Of a stretch of DNA of 11,205 nucleotides, positions 5,972 to 11,205 are shown piece by piece. Below the pieces are notes generated by a model. The model was not told the origin of the DNA. It saw only the letters and a list, made by a program, of their open reading frames with translations, and made no database searches. The DNA lies in contig QNFD01000053.1 of assembly GCA_003645435.1 (NCBI GenBank), forward strand, positions 1-11,205, in the 5' to 3' direction. A program made the translations under genes and the position numbers. Origin of the DNA: Gammaproteobacteria bacterium (GTDB taxonomy: Bacteria; Pseudomonadota; Gammaproteobacteria; GCA-001735895). Within the stretch, counting starts at the first letter, position 1. Each line of letters begins with the position of its first letter.

Positions 5972-6454
5972 ATGAAAATTAAAATACTTGCGACCGGCGG
6001 CACCTTCGACAAGATTTACTACGATGCCAAAAGCGATTTTCACATTGGCGAACCGATGGCAACGACGATACTCGAAGAAGCCAATGTGACCTTCGAATTC
6101 GAAGTCGAGTCAATACTGAAAAAAGACAGCCTGGAAATGAATGACGAGGACCGTGAAACCATCCGCGAAAAAGTAAAAAATGACCCCTGTGACCGAATTG
6201 TCATAACCCATGGCACCGATACCATGATCAAAACCGCCATGTGCCTGCTCGACATAGAAGGTAAAACAATAGTAGTCACCGGCGCGATGCAACCGGCGCG
6301 CATGCGTTTCACCGATTCAACCTACAACATAGGCGTGGCTACAACCGCGGTTCAGTTGCTCACTCCCGGGGTCTATGTGGCCATGCACGGGCAGATTTTT
6401 GACCCTCGATCAACAAAGAAGAATGTCGAACAAAGTCGTTTTGAATCACATTGA
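5972..6454 (+). CDS. Single-domain asparaginase-like protein (N-terminal catalytic domain only)
   Basis: A 160-residue protein that matches only the N-terminal domain of L-asparaginase (enzymes of about 330 residues). Residues corresponding to the known catalytic set are all present. TGGTFDK (8-14) provides the first Thr (Thr11), with Tyr16 or Tyr17 in the flexible loop. THGTDTM (79-85) provides Thr82 and Asp83. DPRSTKK (144-150) provides Lys149, aligning with the catalytic Lys of E. coli AsnB-type type II enzyme. The chain stops 11 residues after that Lys, where the linker to the C-terminal domain would begin. Only 133 nt separate the stop from the next gene, so no detached C-terminal half follows and a simple frameshift is unlikely. 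The ATG at 5972 has a weak upstream CGAGA. It lies 54 nt after the AstE-like gene, same strand, and may share its transcript. Deamidation of Asn or another Asp/Glu amide is possible but unproven without the C-terminal domain. Confidence 0.85.
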   Translation: MKIKILATGGTFDKIYYDAKSDFHIGEPMATTILEEANVTFEFEVESILKKDSLEMNDEDRETIREKVKNDPCDRIVITHGTDTMIKTAMCLLDIEGKTIVVTGAMQPARMRFTDSTYNIGVATTAVQLLTPGVYVAMHGQIFDPRSTKKNVEQSRFESH

Positions 6455-6466
6455 AGGGGCTTTCGG

Positions 6467-6498
6467 TAACACTTCAGTAGCAGGAACTTTCAGTGTTA
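6467..6498. repeat. Inverted repeat downstream of the asparaginase-like gene
   Basis: TAACACT (6467-6473) and AGTGTTA (6492-6498) are perfect 7-bp complements around an 18-nt loop, beginning 13 nt after the stop. The stem is AT-rich and no T-tract follows, so it is a poor intrinsic terminator. It may protect a transcript end or be fortuitous. Confidence 0.25.
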
Positions 6499-6503
6499 GC
6501 GGC

Positions 6504-6519
6504 CATCTATTACTAGATG
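6504..6519. repeat. Palindrome abutting the candidate efflux-operon promoter
   Basis: CATCTA-TTAC-TAGATG is a perfect 6-bp inverted repeat with a 4-nt centre. It ends 1 nt before the TTGACG proposed as the -35 of the RND operon. The position is suitable for a dimeric regulator acting on efflux expression, but no regulator gene is in the window. Confidence 0.3.
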
Positions 6520-6520
6520 C

Positions 6521-6549
6521 TTGACGCTTTACCCAGAAAACATTAAAAC
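6521..6549 (+). promoter_or_regulatory. Candidate sigma70-like promoter of the RND efflux operon
   Basis: TTGACG (6521-6526, one mismatch to TTGACA) is followed after 17 nt by TAAAAC (6544-6549), a poor -10 in an AT-rich patch. Transcription would start near 6556, about 30 nt before the ATG at 6588. The -35 and spacing are good; the -10 is the weak part. Confidence 0.4.
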
Positions 6550-6587
6550 ATTAAATTGCTGTACCGAATCTGCGACAATAGCCAACC

Positions 6588-7826
6588 ATGCGTTTCCGCT
6601 CAATCATTAAAATTATCTTGCCCGTCCTCATCATCGCTATCGCGATCGGGATATTCCAGCATCTGAAGGCGAGCAAACCTGAAAGATCAAAACCAGTGCT
6701 TAAGGAAAAAATCTGGCAGGTTGAGGTTGTATCAGCTAAAAAGCGCAATCTTTCACCCGTGCTGGAACTTTATGGCCGGGTCGAATCTCCTGAACTGCTG
6801 CAGGCCGCGGCTCCCGGCGCCGGCATCATCAGTGACGTACTGGTGCAAAGCGGGACCAGGGTGACAACCGGCCAAACACTGGTAAAAATGGACAATCGAG
6901 ACTTTGAGGCGGCCCTGGTGCAGGCCGAGTCAGACCTGAAAGATGTTCAAAATCAGATCGGCGAACTGAAAATTCGGCACCAGTCAAACCTGAAGGCACT
7001 CGAAACCGAACTTGAGCTTTTACAACTGGCCAACGAGGAAGTGCAACGCATGGTTAAGCTAAAAGAGCAGAATCTGAGCGCGGACACTATCCTCAGCGTC
7101 GCCCGTAGCGCCCGCGGTCGTCAGCAGCTAGTGGTTTATGCGCGTGAACTGGAGGTGGAAAGCTATCCGGCACAAATGGGCAAACTCGGGGCCAGGCGCG
7201 ATCAAAACCAGGCCTATCTGAAACAGGCCCAGCTCATGATCGAACGCAGCACCGTATTGGCTCCTTTTGATGCGGTGATCAGTTCGGCTCCGGTTTCTGT
7301 TGGAGACCGGGTTGCAACCGGGCAAATCCTGGTCGCTCTGTACCCGGTCGACAGCCTCGAAATCCGTGCGCATATTCCCGCGCAATATATCGCGCGGATC
7401 CAGCACACACTGGCACAGGAAATTACCCAATGGGCCAGCATTAAGCTAGCTGATAGCATTCTCGAACTCGAACTTAAACGACTCGCCGGCGAAGCGGAAC
7501 CTTCCGGCATCGATGCTTATTTTCACGCTGGAGAGGCTGCACAGGAGTTACGCCCTGGTGGACTGTTACCGCTAAGTTTCAAGTTACCCGCTGAGGATGA
7601 CGTGATCGCTGTTCCCTACCAGGCTATTTACGGTAACTCCAGGCTTTACTTACTCTATGAAGATCGATTGCAGGGCGTTGACGTCGAATCGATCGGTCAG
7701 TATCTAGATACCGATGGCAACTCGTTACTGCTAGTGAAAAGCTCGCAAATTAACAATGGTGACGAAATAGTAATCACCCACCTGCCAAACGCGGTCAGCG
7801 GCCTTAAAGTCAGGAGCGGAGGCTAG
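6588..7826 (+). CDS. RND efflux periplasmic adaptor (membrane fusion protein)
   Basis: A 412-residue HlyD/AcrA-type adaptor that links an inner-membrane RND pump to an outer-membrane channel. Residues 5-23 form an uncleaved N-terminal membrane anchor; there is no lipobox cysteine. The first lipoyl half is around 71-101 (AAAPGAGIISDVLVQSGT, then VTTGQTLVKMD). Residues about 105-222 form a long alpha-helical hairpin rich in Leu/Glu/Gln. The second lipoyl half follows (TVLAPFDAVIS, then VGDRVATGQILVAL, 222-250), and then a beta-barrel domain from about 255 and a membrane-proximal domain to the C-terminus (YQAIYGNSRLYLLYEDR). The ATG at 6588 has no clear Shine-Dalgarno, but it gives a complete anchor helix. 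The RND pump gene starts 2 nt after its stop, so the two are one operon. No TolC-type gene is visible; the substrate is unknown. Confidence 0.9.
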   Translation: MRFRSIIKIILPVLIIAIAIGIFQHLKASKPERSKPVLKEKIWQVEVVSAKKRNLSPVLELYGRVESPELLQAAAPGAGIISDVLVQSGTRVTTGQTLVKMDNRDFEAALVQAESDLKDVQNQIGELKIRHQSNLKALETELELLQLANEEVQRMVKLKEQNLSADTILSVARSARGRQQLVVYARELEVESYPAQMGKLGARRDQNQAYLKQAQLMIERSTVLAPFDAVISSAPVSVGDRVATGQILVALYPVDSLEIRAHIPAQYIARIQHTLAQEITQWASIKLADSILELELKRLAGEAEPSGIDAYFHAGEAAQELRPGGLLPLSFKLPAEDDVIAVPYQAIYGNSRLYLLYEDRLQGVDVESIGQYLDTDGNSLLLVKSSQINNGDEIVITHLPNAVSGLKVRSGG

Positions 7827-7828
7827 TA

Positions 7829-10800
7829 ATGCATCGCAATGACATCTTAGGCCTGTTTGCCAAACACCGGGTCGCGGCCAATCTGCTGATGGTGATGATG
7901 ATTCTAGCAGGTCTAATCGCCCTCAAAAAACTGAATGTACAGTTCTTTCCGAATTTTGACCTGGATACTATCACGGTTTCTGCGATCTGGAGCGGCGCCA
8001 GTTCCGAGGACATCGAAACCGGTATCACCATACCATTTGAACAACGATTGCGCAGTGTCGATCAACTCAAGGAAATGAGCTCTTCATCGGCACAGGGCGC
8101 TTCCGGTATTTCGCTGCAATTTCATGAGGGCACGAATATGATGCTTGCTCTCGATGAAGTTAAAAAGCAGGTCGACGACTTTAGCAGTTTGCCCGATGAA
8201 GTAGAAAAAGTGAAAGTCGTCCAGGCCTTGCGCTACGAGTCAGTGGCCAGGCTATTGATCAGCGGTCCTGAGAGACTGCCGGAATTACGTATTATCGCGC
8301 GCCAATTTGAACGAGAGTTACTCGCGCGCGGCATAGACAAAATAGAAATCAGGGGATTACCCCAGGATACGGTCCAAATCTCGGTCGCGGCGGAACAAAT
8401 ACAGCGCCTGGGTATGGGGCTCGATGAGCTCGCTCGACGCATTGACAATGCGAGCCAGGATCTGCCGGCGGGTTTAATGGGTGAAGACGATGGTACGCGA
8501 GAAATTCGAAGTAAAAACCAGCGTAGGTCCCCTCTCCAGTTCGAGGACCTGAGTATTATCAGCGAACGGGATAGACGCATCAATCTTGGGGATATAGCTA
8601 CCATTGAGCGTAAGACCAGACCAGGCACGCCGACAATATCCGTGGGCGATCGCAATGCGGTGGTTATGGTATTACGCCGCAACGAGAAGGGTGATTCGCT
8701 CGAATCTGCAGAAATATTGCAACAGTGGTTAGACGAAACAAAACCTACCCTGCCACCGACGATAAAAGTTCAGGTATTTAACCAACGCTGGGAGTTAATC
8801 AAGGATCGTATCCTGATGTTACTGAAGAATGGCGCCGGCGGCCTGGTACTGGTCCTGCTTATTCTGTATCTGTTTTTATCGACACGCGTTGCTTTCTGGG
8901 TCGCTGTCGGTATTCCTGTTTCGTTTATGGCAACACTGGCAGTGCTGTATCTGATCGGCGGTAGTATCAACATGATTAGCCTGTTCGCCCTGATCATGGC
9001 GCTTGGCATAATCGTCGACGATGCGATCGTCGTCGGTGAGGACGCGCAGGCACATTACGATATGGGCGAAGATCCGTTGATGGCCTCGGAGGGTGGCGCA
9101 CGACGCATGCTGGCACCGGTGATGGCCTCATCCCTGACAACTATAGCGGCATTCCTGCCCCTGATGATGATCGGCGGGCATATGGGCAATATAATGATTG
9201 CAATTCCGATGGTCATTGTTTGCGTTATCATCGCCTCTTTAATCGAGAGCTTCCTTATCTTGCCCGGGCACCTGCGCCATGCCTTCGTGCACTCGCACCA
9301 TAAACCCCCCTCACGCACAAGGAAATTTCTGAATCAAGGTTTTGAAAATTTTCGCGATCGACTATTCAGACCCCTGGTGCGCCTGGCAATAGAATTTCGA
9401 TGGTCAACGATTGCCTTTGCGATTGGGTTCCTGTTGTTTGCTGCTGGTTTATTTGTCGGCGGAAAAACCGGCTGGCAGTTTTTTCCTTCACCCGAGTCAA
9501 CGACGGTCTATGCAAATGTACGATTTGTGGCCGGAACATCCGAGGAAATCGTCGATAAATTCCTGTTGCAGGTTGAACGCGAGTTACAAAATACAATGGA
9601 TTCTTACGACGAGAAAATCGTATCCACCTTTTATACGATGCACTCTTCCAGTTCCGGTCGGGGTCGGGCGATAACCGGCCAACGTAATGGCTCACTCTAT
9701 GTGGAACTGTTAAGTTCTGAAAAACGCAAAACTGAAAATCGCAACTTTATTAAAAACTGGCGCGAGCGCATCAAGCTGCCCACGGGTATCGACAGTTTCA
9801 AAATAACCTCACGCAAGGTCGGCCCATCACGACGCGACCTGAATATACGCCTCACTGGGTTAACCCCACATCAGTTGAAGAACGCCGCTCTCGACCTCGC
9901 CGAAGCGCTATCGGGAATTCCCGGTGTTAGCGCAATCGACGATGATTTGCCTTATGGGCGTGAGCAGTTGATTTATAGTCTAAGTCCGGCAGGAGAGGCA
10001 CTTGGACTCTCGATCAACGATCTGGGTCAACAGCTTCGTGCCGCCTACGATGGAATTATTTTACAGCGTTTTCAGGAGGGTGCCGATGAAGTCGAGGTGC
10101 GCCTGCAGTTGCCGGATACCGAGAAACGCAGCATGAGGAGCCTGTTTCAACTCCCCATCCAACTACCAAATGGCAAATTCGCGCCCCTGGAGAGCGTCGC
10201 TATTTGGTCCTCGAACCAGGGATTTGAGGCACTTCGCCATTTCAACGGCAAACTCTCAGTCGATGTTACAGCCGATGTCGATCCGGCGCTTAATAATACT
10301 ACCGAAATCGTTAGCGACTTACGCGCTTCCACCCTGCCCTCGTTATCTAGCCGATATAGTATCCAATATAGCCTCGAAGGACGTTCAGCGAGTCAACGTG
10401 AAACATTCGACGATATGAAAATCGGCGCTTTGATAGCTCTGCTATTGATGTACCTGGTTCTGGCCTGGGTTTTCTCATCCTACGGTTGGCCTATTCTGGT
10501 GATGCTGACGATTCCGCTGGGATTAACCGGCGCGGTCCTCGGTCACTGGATAATGGACATGAACATGACGGTTTTATCGATGTTTGGTTTTTTCGGACTT
10601 TCAGGAATAGTCGTCAACGACTCGATTATTCTGGTGATTTTCTATCAACAAATACACGACAAGGGCATCCCCGTATACAAGGCACTTGAAGAAGCAGCCT
10701 GTCAGCGTTTACGGGCCGTGTTATTGACTTCACTGACCACAATCGCTGGATTAACTCCATTACTGTTCGAAACCTCCCGGCAGGCGCAGTTTCTGATCCC

Positions 10801-10939
10801 GATGGCGGTATCGATCGCTTTTGGCCTCGCATTTGCAACCGTACTTATTCTACTCGTGATTCCGGCCATGTTGTCGATATATGAAGACGTGAGAATATGG
10901 TTGAGTAAAACTTCCGCTAATACGATCGCTGAAACCTGA
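7829..10939 (+). CDS. RND family efflux pump, inner-membrane permease subunit (AcrB superfamily)
   Basis: A 1036-residue proton-driven RND transporter, near the length of AcrB (1049). TM1 spans about 15-33 and is followed by the family start of the porter domain (VQFFPNFDLDTITVSAIWSG). TM2-6 lie around 330-480 and contain GIIVDDAIVVGED with the proton-relay pair Asp397/Asp398. TM7 is near 525-548, the second porter half follows, and TM8-12 occupy about 865-1020. The two halves show the usual RND internal duplication. In TM10 the AcrB lysine (Lys940) position is Asn930, in GLSGIVVNDSIIL, so the AcrB-type Lys is missing; this pattern is known in some RND subfamilies. GGAGG (7818-7822) lies 6 nt before the ATG, and the start is 2 nt after the adaptor stop. 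The export substrate cannot be read from sequence; multidrug, lipid or other amphiphile export are all possible. Confidence 0.93.
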   Translation: MHRNDILGLFAKHRVAANLLMVMMILAGLIALKKLNVQFFPNFDLDTITVSAIWSGASSEDIETGITIPFEQRLRSVDQLKEMSSSSAQGASGISLQFHEGTNMMLALDEVKKQVDDFSSLPDEVEKVKVVQALRYESVARLLISGPERLPELRIIARQFERELLARGIDKIEIRGLPQDTVQISVAAEQIQRLGMGLDELARRIDNASQDLPAGLMGEDDGTREIRSKNQRRSPLQFEDLSIISERDRRINLGDIATIERKTRPGTPTISVGDRNAVVMVLRRNEKGDSLESAEILQQWLDETKPTLPPTIKVQVFNQRWELIKDRILMLLKNGAGGLVLVLLILYLFLSTRVAFWVAVGIPVSFMATLAVLYLIGGSINMISLFALIMALGIIVDDAIVVGEDAQAHYDMGEDPLMASEGGARRMLAPVMASSLTTIAAFLPLMMIGGHMGNIMIAIPMVIVCVIIASLIESFLILPGHLRHAFVHSHHKPPSRTRKFLNQGFENFRDRLFRPLVRLAIEFRWSTIAFAIGFLLFAAGLFVGGKTGWQFFPSPESTTVYANVRFVAGTSEEIVDKFLLQVERELQNTMDSYDEKIVSTFYTMHSSSSGRGRAITGQRNGSLYVELLSSEKRKTENRNFIKNWRERIKLPTGIDSFKITSRKVGPSRRDLNIRLTGLTPHQLKNAALDLAEALSGIPGVSAIDDDLPYGREQLIYSLSPAGEALGLSINDLGQQLRAAYDGIILQRFQEGADEVEVRLQLPDTEKRSMRSLFQLPIQLPNGKFAPLESVAIWSSNQGFEALRHFNGKLSVDVTADVDPALNNTTEIVSDLRASTLPSLSSRYSIQYSLEGRSASQRETFDDMKIGALIALLLMYLVLAWVFSSYGWPILVMLTIPLGLTGAVLGHWIMDMNMTVLSMFGFFGLSGIVVNDSIILVIFYQQIHDKGIPVYKALEEAACQRLRAVLLTSLTTIAGLTPLLFETSRQAQFLIPMAVSIAFGLAFATVLILLVIPAMLSIYEDVRIWLSKTSANTIAET

Positions 10940-10953
10940 AGAACGAGTAGCGC

Positions 10954-11205
10954 ATGAATTTAAAAAATGAACAGCTTGAATCGGTAGCCTTACCGATCTG
11001 GAAGAATATTGTCGAAGCCGCCGCCGAACAAAGTTACGCACGTTTTTCTCGTGGTTTTTCCGACGACCTCCTCGCAAAACTATCCGAAGAACATTTTCGC
11101 GAAAGCTGCAAGGATTACCCCCTGCTTACCAGCATCGCAGCCGATTACGAATTAATTGATTCGATAAAGCGCGAGAACGGAGTGACTATCCTGTGGCGGC
11201 TGACC
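10954..11205 (+). CDS. Hypothetical protein, 5' part (runs off the right edge)
   Basis: An ATG at 10954, 14 nt after the RND pump stop, opens a frame that stays open for 84 codons to the window end. The predicted protein starts MNLKNEQLESVALPIWKNI and is hydrophilic, mainly helical in composition, with no signal peptide or membrane segment visible (SRGFSDDLLAKLSEEHF, then DYELIDSIKREN, then WRLT). The only possible Shine-Dalgarno is a weak GAACGAG (10941-10947). I do not recognise the family. The short gap suggests co-transcription with the efflux pump, but a cytosolic protein of this type has no obvious place in the pump. The call as a gene rests on the open frame, the position and the plausible amino-acid composition. 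Confidence 0.6.
   Translation, partial: MNLKNEQLESVALPIWKNIVEAAAEQSYARFSRGFSDDLLAKLSEEHFRESCKDYPLLTSIAADYELIDSIKRENGVTILWRLT

Noticed and set aside
6467..6498. Rho-independent terminator after the asparaginase-like gene
   Set aside because: The 7-bp stem is AT-rich, the loop is 18 nt, and no run of T follows.
8233..8682. Long minus-strand open frame inside the RND pump gene (149 codons)
   Set aside because: It lies wholly within a clearly conserved RND coding region, shows no family resemblance and is Arg/Ser-rich as expected for a shadow of that frame.
1..11205. Mobile element, CRISPR array, toxin-antitoxin or phage defence system
   Set aside because: No transposase, integrase, terminal repeats, spaced repeat array, or paired small toxin/antitoxin frames were seen on either strand.

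Overview
The window looks like chromosomal DNA of a free-living, probably aquatic, gammaproteobacterium. The clues are an Escherichia coli-like RimK, a RimB-type protease and an RND efflux pair, with roughly balanced base composition and tight, translationally coupled operons. This is inference from protein resemblance recalled from memory; no search was run. I see no tRNA, rRNA, insertion sequence, prophage gene or CRISPR array.

Layout. (1) Positions 182-1000 (+) encode a secreted M23 (LytM-type) peptidoglycan endopeptidase with an intact active site. (2) A Rid/YjgF-family gene on the minus strand (1407-997) runs tail to tail into it, and the two stop codons overlap. (3) A divergent intergenic region (1408-1631) carries a good sigma70-like promoter for the Rid gene and a small palindrome. 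(4) From 1632 to 5917 (+) five genes are packed with overlaps or gaps of at most 14 nt: a DUF1028 putative Ntn hydrolase, an M20/ArgE-type deacylase, a RimB-like retropepsin-fold protease, the RimK glutamate ligase, and an AstE/aspartoacylase-like M14 enzyme. (5) After 54 nt comes a very short asparaginase-like protein that contains only the N-terminal catalytic domain (5972-6454). (6) A 133-nt spacer with a dyad and a candidate promoter leads to a separate efflux operon: an RND membrane fusion protein (6588-7826) and an RND inner-membrane pump (7829-10939). (7) An unrecognised gene begins at 10954 and runs off the right edge.

How the genes may work together. RimK, RimB and the AstE-like enzyme form a familiar neighbourhood in which RimK adds glutamates to a protein C-terminus (ribosomal protein S6 in E. 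coli); RimB is implicated in its control, and the AstE-like enzyme is a plausible hydrolase of an amide or isopeptide product. Here that triad is fused into one transcription unit with DUF1028, an M20 deacylase and, divergently, a Rid protein, and is followed by an asparaginase-like domain. The whole block (997-6454) is therefore rich in enzymes that make or break C-N bonds around Glu/Asp/N-acyl amino acids. It is the most interesting region of the window, although its joint function is inferred only from proximity and chemistry. The RND pair looks like an ordinary efflux system of a subfamily lacking the AcrB TM10 lysine, with no outer-membrane channel gene in view.
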